A stretch of DNA of 55,609 bases from Amoeboaphelidium occidentale (taxonomy: Eukaryota > Aphelidiomycota > Aphelidea). Made by a program: the position numbers and the translations under genes. The notes beneath the pieces were generated by a model. The model was given only the letters and a program-made list of their open reading frames with translations, had not been told where the DNA came from and searched no databases. The stretch spans positions 1 through 55,609 of the forward strand of contig JALGPX010000075.1 in assembly GCA_023515795.1 (NCBI GenBank), in the 5' to 3' direction. The first letter of the stretch is position 1, and the number at the start of each line of letters is the position of its first letter. Positions 29,253-38,955 of this stretch are shown one piece after another.

Positions 29253-30153
29253 TCACTCGGATAACAAGTTGCTTGGATTCGCGGAAAAGTACTTCACATT
29301 GAATTCTGTAGTCCACACGACAACGCCTTCCATAATTTCTACCGTTACTGTGTAATCCTTGTCGCCATCCTCTTGATAATCAATAAAATTCGATGTTGAA
29401 ACAAGACCACCAAATTCAGACACCCAATCTTCCTGCATGTCCCATTTCAGGCCTTTTGTTATCATTCTGCTCTTTCCTCCAATTGGTATCAAACCACAAT
29501 GTGGGCCTTCCATGCCCTTAGTCAGGATCAATTCATGTGATCCTTCAGAGAGTAAAGAAATGCAATTGGATGAACCCAATAGATGAACTTCTCGTTCTTT
29601 GAACTGACACATTGTGTTAATGGATGACATTGTCTGATCAAAACGACCACCAATAGCACCGAATACCAACACGGCCAAAGAGCCCTTACTTGGTTAAGAA
29701 GAACACGATGATGTTTTACCTGTTTCAACCCACGAGACGCTTCCAGTTCCTGAAGCCTTAATAAACACTTTTGAAAGTCCGTAGTATCTTGATCATGAAC
29801 TTTTGTTACCGTTACGGAGTTGCCCAGATAGAATTTACGGACATCATCGCGCAAGGAGTCAAGATCACCCAAGATTTCGTCTGGTAAAAGCCTTAAATAA
29901 GCCCACATAACAATATAATTGCAAACCTATGCAGTCTCTCTGTATTCCCACTAATGCTATCATATAATCTATTAGCTCCACCATCTGCACATAATCTACA
30001 ACAAGCTCTTGCCCAAATGCTATCAAATATCGGTTCAGCTGTGATATCATCCACGGGCCTATTTAAAAGAATAACAGCAAACTGTGACTCTAAGCCAGCT
30101 GATGGATTCGTTGCTTCCGGTAACAAAATACTGCGCAGATTCCATCGTTTCAT
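29253..30153 (-). CDS. TPK1: Thiamine pyrophosphokinase
   Basis: Exons 30153-29927, 29891-29720 and 29684-29253 (two 35-nt introns), 276 residues. Motifs: CRLCADGGANRLYD, LGDLDSLRDD (restored at intron 1), VHDQDTTDFQKCL (substrate/Mg2+ site), VFGAIGGRFDQTMSSINTM, then the C-terminal thiamine-binding GLKWDMQ and GGLVSTSN. The enzyme transfers pyrophosphate from ATP to thiamine to give TPP in the cytosol. It starts 29 bases from the ATG of the divergent glycosyltransferase-like gene. Its stop TGA is followed by CAA ATG, the PPCDC start, in frame. Ends and motifs are complete, so the stop is not an obvious error. Confidence 0.93.
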
Positions 30154-30182
30154 CAAAGTGACGCTTGACAATCAAACAGGAA

Positions 30183-32243
30183 ATGACAGAACTCAGACGG
30201 AACATTCAGTCGGCTTTCACTGGAAATTTCGCAATGGTTTGGTATTGCCTTCTGATTTTAATGAGCTCTGGATTTTATTACATTTGCTTGTTTTATTTGA
30301 ATTTGGATTATTCAGGGTTTGCTTTGAGCGTTGGTTCAGCTGCTCCTGATCGAGACTATGGAGGATTCGCTAGCTTTTTTGATAAGAGGAACATTGCAAA
30401 AAGTCTGATTAATCCTTCTGCGTTTAATATTCTGCGGCAGCGTGCGTGGTGGAGCATTCCTGCGTCTGCATTTATCATTCCTTGTGATTATTTTGGCTTT
30501 CTTGCATTCCTGTTTCATCTTGGAATTCTGTTTTACTTGATGAATTATAACCCTGAGAACCTTCATAAAGTTGATAAAGATAGTTTACGTATTGACACTT
30601 CGTCAAGGAGAAGGATAAGTGCAATGATGTCGCCTGGTGATATTTGCAAGTCGCCAAATGCTTACAGTCAAGCTGCAGGAAATTTAGTTCGACGAGGACC
30701 ATCTCTAACAGAATCTGAGGTCACTGATAATGTTGATTTGCAGGCTGTAATTCCAAAGGCAGGAAGCGATGGTCGTTTCGAAAGAATCGATAACACAGGC
30801 TTTGATGGTCGTCGACACGCAATGATATTTTTTATGATACTCTGTATGGGATTACTTACTACAGCATTCCGGGTTTTATTAGGGTTTGTATTCTTTAGAG
30901 GTACCGGTTATGCTCTTCCTTCGCTGTTCTTTCATGATGGGTTTTATGAAGGATCGTTTGGGCTGAATGATTTCGTATTTCCGTTTTTATTTCTATATGT
31001 TGTTATACAGTATAACGACACTAAAAGTCGCGCGAGTTATTTAATGAGGCCTACAGGCACACTACTACTGGAAGTCATGACGATTCTACTGTCTTTTTCA
31101 TCAATGCATTTTTCTTTCATTTCAGCTTTGATAACATGTTTATTGCTTACGGGAATACCACTCATTCTAAGTTATTTTGGTATATCGCGACCATACAATA
31201 CTATCAAAGACTTATTGAAAATGAAAGAGAGTTCTAAATTTGATCGGAGATCTCCCAGCGAAAATCATATCTTTACTTTACAACCATCAATGGTCATTAT
31301 TGCTTTTTTATTTGTGTGGTTGTCTTGCATTTATACTTCTTTTTATCTAATGAAGATACTTCTTGTTACGGAACAATCACAATCTTTGGATTTACTAAGA
31401 GTTGTTCACCCAGAAAATCCTATTCTCATGACATTTGTTATTGTAACAGCGCCTAGGCCCCGAAGATGGAATACATTATCTGAAACTTTCACTTCATACT
31501 ACGATGTTTTGAATACAAGTGTCTCAAGCCCATTGTTTAACAGGACTGAATTGGTAGTTTACACAGAGTTTGATGATCATCCTGTGTTTGATCGCGAGTT
31601 AGCAGCTGCAAGTCTTCTAAATCAACCTAACTTTCTACCAAGGTTTGTCAGGAAAGGAGGGGAGCTCCCTTTGGTAAACAATTTTGAAAATCAAGCAAGC
31701 CTAGAACAAATGGCAATTGAATTTGTTCCTGTAGAGAAAAACGAGAATCATAAGAAACAGCGCTTACACTTTTCGAATGCTATAGAATGGGCTTTGAATA
31801 ATATTGACTCCTCATTCGTAATGCTAATTGAGGATGACTTTCCATTGTGTCAGCCGGATGGTTTCACAAACTTTCTTAAAACTCTGTCCTGGACTTTTGG
31901 CTCAGATTCTAACCCTTGCGCTGTATTTATCGGAACTGGAGGCAGTGGAATTCTTTTACGGAGAGACATTGCTGAAACTATAATCAGTCTATTGCGCTCT
32001 GATAATTTGACACATAGACCTACAGATCTGATTATGCAAGATTGTGTCCGTGGTATTCTTCCTGAGTGTGTTTCTTGCTCACATCCTAAACAAGGTCTTG
32101 TTGTTTCAAGAAGAATGCTAATGAGACACATTGGTTCGAATGCATCAACATTCAAACGGCGACATTATCATGGCGATCAGTATCAATGCGACTGGAGACA
32201 GCCATTGAATGGAGAAGTTGGTGTTTATGCAGGGCCTGTTTGA
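30183..32243 (+). CDS. Polytopic membrane protein with GT-A-like glycosyltransferase domain
   Basis: Intronless, 686 residues from the ATG at 30183 (TTG-only open frame upstream). Six or seven membrane helices occupy about 18-395 (MVWYCLLILMSSGFYYICLF, FFMILCMGLLTTAFRVLLGF, FVFPFLFLYVVIQY, MVIIAFLFVWLSCIYTSFYL). The C-terminal ~290 residues are globular: FVIVTAPRPRRWNTLSETF, VMLIEDDFPLC with acidic D551-D552 as a DxD-like site, GTGGSGILLRRDIAETI, PTDLIMQDCVRG and RHIGSNASTFKRRHYHG. The EDD plus late GTGGSG and HIG-ST blocks fit a lumenal GT-A transferase. Similar membrane proteins occur in fungi, and PGAP4/GT54-type enzymes share the general pattern. Donor and acceptor cannot be told. Confidence 0.6.
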   Translation: MTELRRNIQSAFTGNFAMVWYCLLILMSSGFYYICLFYLNLDYSGFALSVGSAAPDRDYGGFASFFDKRNIAKSLINPSAFNILRQRAWWSIPASAFIIPCDYFGFLAFLFHLGILFYLMNYNPENLHKVDKDSLRIDTSSRRRISAMMSPGDICKSPNAYSQAAGNLVRRGPSLTESEVTDNVDLQAVIPKAGSDGRFERIDNTGFDGRRHAMIFFMILCMGLLTTAFRVLLGFVFFRGTGYALPSLFFHDGFYEGSFGLNDFVFPFLFLYVVIQYNDTKSRASYLMRPTGTLLLEVMTILLSFSSMHFSFISALITCLLLTGIPLILSYFGISRPYNTIKDLLKMKESSKFDRRSPSENHIFTLQPSMVIIAFLFVWLSCIYTSFYLMKILLVTEQSQSLDLLRVVHPENPILMTFVIVTAPRPRRWNTLSETFTSYYDVLNTSVSSPLFNRTELVVYTEFDDHPVFDRELAAASLLNQPNFLPRFVRKGGELPLVNNFENQASLEQMAIEFVPVEKNENHKKQRLHFSNAIEWALNNIDSSFVMLIEDDFPLCQPDGFTNFLKTLSWTFGSDSNPCAVFIGTGGSGILLRRDIAETIISLLRSDNLTHRPTDLIMQDCVRGILPECVSCSHPKQGLVVSRRMLMRHIGSNASTFKRRHYHGDQYQCDWRQPLNGEVGVYAGPV

Positions 32244-32303
32244 TTATAGAAAGAGTTTATTTTGGTCTCAAAATCTTATCTGCAGTGACTTGTACCTTCT
32301 AAA

Positions 32304-33260
32304 TTATTTTGGCGGACATGTTTCCTCTGGAGGTGGAGGAGGTGGCGGATGATCTGGTGGACACGTTTCTGTTGGTGCTGGTGGCCTTATTCTGCATTTA
32401 ATGGGTCCTGGTGGTGGTGGCACTGGTGCAGGCGGAACAGGTCCTGGCGGTCCAACCCAATTGATTTGACATGGTCCAGTCATAGAATCAACAACAACAT
32501 GGCCATGAATAACACCAGTTGCATCAGGACAGTGAGCCTTTGGAGCAATGACTGAACCTCTGACTGCGATTCCACCAATAGTCAATTTTGTTGCTTGTGG
32601 GAAATTGAAGACAACATCCAAACCAGCGAATGCTTCCATGTTCATATTGCTAAGAGAACAATCTTCACCGAGGATATTGAATATAATCGTTGCACCTGCT
32701 CTTAGATTTGAGATTCCCGCAATGTGTTTTAGTTCAGCACCAAAGTAATGCGGATTGTGAACATTGATAACTTCAACTGCTGCACCAGTGAATTGGAAAG
32801 AACCAGATAAAGACTCATCTAGAGTAGGAAGAGCAGCAGTTGGATTCATGCCAGCAAATTTATCACAAGTTTGACTGAAGTAGGTTTTTGCACCATTGAA
32901 GTCAAAAGCGTGTGGATTAACAGAGACTTGACTGCAACCATCATTAATACCTTCGCCAAGTTGATAATTTCCTTCAACAGAAACTCCGATATTTCCGTGA
33001 TAATTTCTACCAGATGGCCAATTGATCTTACCATTGCATATAAAGGAGTAATCGTTGCAGTTTTGAATATCATTGATCATGTCACCAACACTGAATCCAG
33101 GATGTAAATCAGCATCACCACCAACACACAATCTTCCTTGAACATCGGAGGATCCTTGATAATTACCAAACATGATTGCGTTGTATTTGTTGAACTGATC
33201 AAAGTTGTAGGCAGAGCATTGTCCAAGAACAAGCACTAATGCAGCTAGAATGTATTTCAT
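32304..33260 (-). CDS. Secreted choice-of-anchor-A domain protein
   Basis: 318 residues with signal peptide MKYILAALVLVLGQCSA. Residues 18-262 form one choice-of-anchor-A (CAA) domain: FDQFNKYNAIMFGNYQGSSD, DVQGRLCVGGDADL, YHGNIGVSVEGNY, GATIIFNILGEDCSL, TIGGIAVRGSVIAPKAHC and a final GHVVVDSMTG. The C-terminus (265-318) is Pro-rich with Cys (GPPGPVPPAPVPPPPGP, ETCPPDHPPPPPPP). CAA proteins are wall or matrix components; in Acanthamoeba the Jonah lectins with this domain bind cyst-wall polysaccharides. There is no membrane anchor, so it is probably secreted or wall-bound. A TATA box 41 bases upstream suggests a strongly or stage-regulated promoter. Confidence 0.8.
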   Translation of the reverse strand: MKYILAALVLVLGQCSAYNFDQFNKYNAIMFGNYQGSSDVQGRLCVGGDADLHPGFSVGDMINDIQNCNDYSFICNGKINWPSGRNYHGNIGVSVEGNYQLGEGINDGCSQVSVNPHAFDFNGAKTYFSQTCDKFAGMNPTAALPTLDESLSGSFQFTGAAVEVINVHNPHYFGAELKHIAGISNLRAGATIIFNILGEDCSLSNMNMEAFAGLDVVFNFPQATKLTIGGIAVRGSVIAPKAHCPDATGVIHGHVVVDSMTGPCQINWVGPPGPVPPAPVPPPPGPIKCRIRPPAPTETCPPDHPPPPPPPEETCPPK

Positions 33261-33734
33261 CTTCTATGAATAGAAAAAATGAGGCAGACTGAGCCCGTGC
33301 TTTTATAATCATTCAACTTGAAACGACATTATCGAAACGCATGTTTTAAGTTATCCTGTATCAGAATGTCTCAAGTTCAGACCAATCAGGTTCAAGAGGT
33401 CTAAATGAGGTAATTTCTGAGCTCAAGGTAGTCAGTTATGGTAAGAGCAGGACACTCTAAAGAACCCTCTAATAGACACAATCTCCCTTTTAAATACACA
33501 AAATCGTTTATTTTATCATCTTGGCATCAGATCAATTTGCTTGCGCACGTAATTCATAAAAACACAACACACAACAAATCCACACAACCTGAAGAAGGCA
33601 TAATTGCTGATATCGCGCTCTTCCTCTGGCGTCCGGAAAGTCTGAAATATTCTGCGGAAATTCGGAAAGATCATTCTGGAAGGAAAAGCAAATTCGAAAT
33701 TGTTTCTCTGCGTTCTTGCTCACAAAAAGCCGAA
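33261..33734. other. Divergent intergenic region between the CAA gene and RPB4
   Basis: 474 bases. It holds the CAA-gene TATA box at 33301-33307. On the plus strand the RPB4 frame is open back to an ATG at 33438 (99 codons), but that stretch is not RPB4-like and the ATG is immediately followed by GTAAGA, a donor-like sequence. I treat it as 5' UTR or promoter. Confidence 0.45.
33301..33307 (-). promoter_or_regulatory. TATAAAA box of the choice-of-anchor-A gene
   Basis: Read on the minus strand, GATTATAAAAGCACGGG lies 41-47 bases before the ATG at 33260. The leader after it is short and A/T-rich. It is the only canonical TATAAAA I noticed placed correctly before a start in this window. Confidence 0.5.
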
Positions 33735-34181
33735 ATGCCACCGAAATATTCCAGACGAGAGAATTTATCAAGCGCAGATGAGGAAAACGCAGCTGAATTA
33801 AAACTGGGCGCAGAATTCCAGAATGAATTGTGCCTTGCCGTGGATGAAGTCAAAATTCTACTGGAGCGAGCAAAAGAGGAAGCCCAAGCACAGACCGGCC
33901 CTGTTAGGAGGACATTTGGCACGAACTTCCATAAGGCGTTTACTTATGTAGAGAACAGATCAAAGTTCGAAGATACCGAAAGCATTCAGGAGATGCGAAG
34001 AATTCTCCGTGATGAGTCTGGACTCGAACTATTTGAACAGGCCCAGATCGCTAATCTCTTACCGGATAGAGCAGAAGAAGCAAAAGCTCTAATTCCTTCA
34101 ATTGGGAGTCGTATCGATGATGATCGCTTGCAGGCTTTGCTTGATAGTCTTCATAATCTGAAGGAATTTAGCCTTCAATGA
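33735..34181 (+). CDS. RPB4: RNA polymerase II subunit RPB4
   Basis: 148 residues from the ATG at 33735, close to the 142-residue human POLR2D. The core matches the Rpb4/RpoF family: LKLGAEFQNELCLAVDEVKI, RRTFGTNFHKAFTYVENRSKF, LFEQAQIANLLPDRAEEAKA, LIPSIGSRIDDDRLQALLD. RPB4 pairs with RPB7 in the polymerase stalk and influences initiation and mRNA fate. The charged insertion of fungal Rpb4 is short here (AKEEAQAQTGPV). An in-frame upstream ATG at 33438 is considered unlikely as the start. Confidence 0.88.
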   Translation: MPPKYSRRENLSSADEENAAELKLGAEFQNELCLAVDEVKILLERAKEEAQAQTGPVRRTFGTNFHKAFTYVENRSKFEDTESIQEMRRILRDESGLELFEQAQIANLLPDRAEEAKALIPSIGSRIDDDRLQALLDSLHNLKEFSLQ

Positions 34182-34325
34182 ATAAATCTTTGTTACTTTC
34201 GTTTATTCGCCCTTTTAAGGCAACGGAATCTCTGTTACGGCTGTGGCATCATTTGTTGTTGTTTGAACATTGTGAGCAAAGTCATCCACAACTTGTCAAG
34301 TTACTTTATCGCTGTAAGAACAAAA

Positions 34326-37300
34326 ATGAGTGGGCAAAAGAGCGTTTTGGATGATATCATTGCCGGGCAGCAGCTGAAGATTAGTGAGTTGAATAAGTAC
34401 TTCCAAACTCTGCAGGATTTATCGCTGTCGCAACCTTCCGATAACTCACTGAAACAGAAGATGCGTGTTGCTAAAGGGCAAATACTTGAAGAGTCTGAGA
34501 AGCTGGCTGCGAACCTTAAGAAAAGGAGAGCTATGCAGGATGATAAGGAAGAGCAAGGGTCAAGCTCGGCGGGAGTGAATAGCTTTGTTGATAAAACTGT
34601 TGAAACACAGGCTGCGCAACAGAAGAGCTCTGAGACAGTCGAGGCAAATGGATCTTCGGTGATACTTCTCATAAAGAGCATGGAGGGCAACAGGAAGCCT
34701 ATAAAGTATAAGTTGCCATGGTTGAAGCCACTGAAAGGTCTGATTGAAAATTACTCTGAACGTAATGACAGGCATGAGTTCAAGTTCTACTACAAGTCCA
34801 AAGTATTGCAAGATGATGATACTCCTTACTCTCTTGGCATGAGACGGCCTAATGAAACTTATGAGATCAGGAGTGCCTTGCACAAAGATTCTGTGAAGAT
34901 TCCAAAAACAAAGCCTCATGAAGCTACAGTAATTGATCTTATTCGAGATGAACCTCCAAAGCCATCAAGTGATGCTGCCTCTGTGAATACAGCTCAAAAG
35001 AATCAGCCTAAATCTATCCCAGACAATGTAGTTGATGATGACGATGAAGTCAAGATTGTATCAGTCTCCAAGAGAGACCAAGAGGATGTGACCTTCAAAA
35101 TTATCAAGGCTAGCAACGAAAAAGAGAAGGCTATCAAGATCAGAGCTAAAAGAGGTCAAAGAATGGGTAAAGTGCTTGATGCGTATGCTACAATTAGTGG
35201 TCAAACCAAGAATCGGGATAAGTTGAGATTTGCTTACGAGTTGGAATTATTACACGGTGATGATTATGTCTCTGATTATCAGTTTAGCGCTAATTCCATC
35301 ATTTTGTGTTTTGCAACATTCGGGGAGTACACACAGTACAGAGCCAAATGTAAAGAAAACCTTCGTTTGGAAAATGGAAGCAAGACTGCTGCACCTCTTG
35401 TTACAAACATATACGCTGACATAGATGGTTTGGAATATGAAAAAGAAAAGAGACTGAAACTGGAAAAGGAACGCAGGCAGGAGGAAGAGAGGGCAAAGTT
35501 ATTGAAACAAGCAGCTGCGAATAACAAGAATATGACAGGAAAGTACTTTAACGGTCTAGAAAGACCAAAGGCTTTAGAATATCAAAAGTCCATGGAACGT
35601 TTGATGGATGTTTCAAATCAAATGGCTTCTCAAAATAATGTACAATTGCTCTCGTCTAAAGATTCGTCAAAAGAAAGCGCATATCAAAAACAACTGGAGT
35701 TAATTAAGGCAGAAGAGAACCACAAAAAACTTCAGCGGCAGCAACAGGAGATTGAAAAAAGAAAGCACGAGGAGATGTTAAAGCGTCAGCAAGAACAGCA
35801 AAACCAAAGAGGTCAAGAAACGCAGAGGCTTCTTATTGAACGGCAAATGCAAACGCAGTTGACAAAAGCATACGAATTAAAGATAAAGGCGGAGCAAGAC
35901 TGGGAGAAGCAAAAACTAATATTTGTAAAAAGGTCCGAGCTTATTCATGAGGAGCTACAAAAAGCAAAGCTAATCGAGGATGAATTCTCACGCAAACATG
36001 AGACGCAGCATTGTGAGAGCATGATTCAAATGATTGACAAAAGGCTCAGAGAAAGTGATTTACAGAGGCAAGCACAGTTGGTCGAGGCAGAAAATTTACG
36101 GCGGCAGGCGATTCAATATCTGGAGATGGAAAAACGAAAGCATGAAGAAAACTTAAAGCGCCAACAAGAACAGCAAAACCAGCATTTACTTTATGTTCAA
36201 CAACAGCAAAGACTTGATCATGATAGAAGAATGATGTTGAAGAATATGCCCCTGATGCAAAATGCAACCTTTTACAATTCGACTATTAATATTGGACAGA
36301 ATATTCATGTTCCAAATATTATCAATCCCAACATTGGGGTTCCTCTGGCTAATGCTGCACTTCTTGAACTAAACAGAAAACCCTCCACTAATGTCATCAA
36401 GCCTCCGGTCATATCATTCACTGATGAAAACAGTTTGAGTGAAGCAGAAGCTCAAAAGAAGATTGTGGCTTTATTGGACAAGTTTAACACACAAATTCCA
36501 CCTGACGAACGCATTACGACACCGAAAGAAATGACTGTATCGTTGAAAGAATATCAAAGAGTTGGTGTAACTTGGATGAAACGGATGGAAGAGACTACGG
36601 AGCATAAAGGCGGAATCCTATCTGATGAAATGGGACTAGGAAAGACGGTAAGTTCAACCTCATTGCTAATCTCATGTTTAGATTCAAACGATTGCATTGA
36701 TTTTAACTTGCCCAAAGCAACAACTGAAACCCGATGAAAGCTGGTTTACAGTCGAAGGTAAAAGACGACAGAAATCGATTATGGATTTCGACGAACTTAT
36801 GGATTCAAATGATTTTCATGTTGTTCGTCCCAAGAAGTTTATAAGAGTTGAAGATTCAGATGATGAAGGCGCCGGTCCTTCAAGACCATCCGGAAAACCA
36901 AAAAAGACCAAATCCTCTGAAAGATTTTTGAAAACGAATTTAGTTGTGGTACCACTCACATTGATGACTCAATGGAAATCAGAATTGGAGTGTATGATAA
37001 AAGATGAGTATCAGTTGAGCATTTTGTTGTACCATACAGACTATATGACTCCAGGAGAAAAGAAAATGTATGACCAAAATCCAGAATTATTGTTGAAATT
37101 TGATGTGATTCTAGTCACTTATGGTACGCTCTCTAATCAGTTCAAGTACCCAAAAGAAGAGAAGAAAAGTATTCTTAACGGAGGTGGAAGGCATTTACTA
37201 AAACAGGCTGGTTGTCTTTATCAAATCAAGTATCTTCGTATAATCTTGGACGAAGCTCACGTTATCAAGAACAGGGACGCTATTTGTTCGGTTTGTGTGA

Positions 37301-38819
37301 CAATGCTGCAGTCATCTAGAAGATGGTGTTTGACTGGAACTGCTCTCCAGAATTCAACTGATGATTTGTATTCGCTGTTTAGATTTATTCGTTTGAAACC
37401 GTATGACGACTGGAAGCGTTTCCGTATGGATCTTAGTATTAATCCAACTCAAGCCGATATGAAGAAAATGCACGAGAGTGGTATTAAGTTTAACAGAGAT
37501 GATAGACTTAAAAAGTTGCAGGCAATTTTGAAATGTGTATTATTGAGAAGAACCAAAGAATCTCGTCTTGACGAAAACTCCAAACAACCGATTATTAAGC
37601 TTGTAAAAAAGCATTTCCTTGATGATAAGATTGAATTCTCACAAGCAGAGAAGGAACTTTATGATGCTTTTGAAGCAAAGAATATCAAGAGATTCAAAGA
37701 AATTGAACACGAGCTTCACAAGCACTACCAAAGCATCTTAACAATGTTGTTGAGAATGCGTCAAATGGTATTACATCACCTTCTCGTAACCAATGGGGTG
37801 GATCTCATCAACAAGATGATGAAAGAAGATCAGAAGACTATAAAGTCATTGCTAAAAGAGATGAAATCTGATGTTTTGGAAAGGCTTGCGAAAATGATCA
37901 AGGCTCGTGATTATCCAGAATGTGCTATTTGTTTGGATGTTCTTGATGGACCGTTGTCTACGCAGTGTGGCCATGTTTTCTGTTCAGAATGCATAACCAA
38001 TTATTGCAAGATGAAGGAAAGAAGAGACGATCTTGTTGGTTGCCCTCAATGCAGAAAAGATACTAGCAGCGAAGAACTTGTGCCATTGGTAGCCGTTCAA
38101 AAGCATCTCAAATTATCTGGGAATGATGCCGATGATACTTTGGAGTTAGCTATGCAGGACCGCAATGCTGCAAAAGAAAGAATGAAAGACTGGCAGCTAT
38201 CAACCAAAATCAACAGGTTGGTGGAAATTTTAAAAGAAACTAAGGAGAAGAATCCTGGCGAAAAGACAATAGTGTTTTGCTCATTCACAAAAATGCTTGA
38301 TTTCGTTCAGGCGGCTTTAAGGGATAATGATATTGACTATGTCAGACTTGATGGTACTATGAACATGAATGAAAGAGCTGCTGCTTGTGATACTCTTCGA
38401 AACAGCAAAATTGTGAACGTAATGTTGGTTTCAATGAAGTGTGGCTCTGTCGGATTGAACTTGACTTGTGCTAATCGAGTTGTTATTTTGGACTTATGGG
38501 TAAATTGATCTTGTTTCAATTCTTATATTTTTAGTGGAATAGCGCTGTTGAGAAGCAAGCCATTGACAGAGTTCATCGTATTGGACAGGAGAAAGATGTC
38601 TATGTTACAAGAATTGTTATCCCTGATACAATCGAAGATCGAATTATGACACTTCAACAACAGAAAGAAGCATTAATCGCAGCAGCATTATCAGATGATG
38701 GCGCCAAATCAGTCACAAGACTATCCAAGAATGATTTAATCTTTTTATTCAGGGGCGGATCTGCCAACAGACACAATATCACTGATACAGGTGCTCCTAA
38801 TGGTGTCAACATTTTTTAA
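34326..38819 (+). CDS. SNF2-family DNA translocase/RING E3 (Rad5/Uls1/HLTF-like) with two N-terminal SUMO-like domains
   Basis: Exons 34326-36647, 36682-38499 and 38535-38819 (introns 34 and 35 nt), 1474 residues. Residues ~110-182 and ~256-331 each look like a SUMO/Rad60-SLD ubiquitin-like fold: GNRKPIKYKLPWLKPLKGLI, VLQDDDTPYSLGMRRPNETY; then KIRAKRGQRMGKVLDAYATI, ELELLHGDDYVSDYQF. A long Gln/Glu/Lys coiled coil (~380-660) contains a near-repeat (KRKHEEMLKRQQEQQNQ, KRKHEENLKRQQEQQNQ). The ATPase has DEMGLGKT (767-774) joined by intron 1 to IQTIALI, then ILDEAH (~962). A C3HC4 RING (CAICLDVL...CGHVFC, from ~1188) lies between the lobes, as in Rad5/Uls1. Intron 2 joins LDLW to WNSAVEKQAIDRVHRIGQ. 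No HIRAN domain is seen. A SUMO-linked DNA-damage or chromatin role is inferred. Confidence 0.85.
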
Positions 38820-38955
38820 TTAGTTCCTTGTGCTTAATTTGATTTCAGGAAATAAATTAAGGAGAATTCTATCTCAAGTTCTTTTACCGTTATTTATTTT
38901 GAGTTGAAACGTGCCAAGCATTTCCTCAAGCGATTTTCCTTTCAATCTCAAAACC

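Noticed and set aside
29253-29255. TGA reassigned to an amino acid
   Set aside because: TGA ends other complete genes here (CAP-D2, BUB1), so it is a normal stop.
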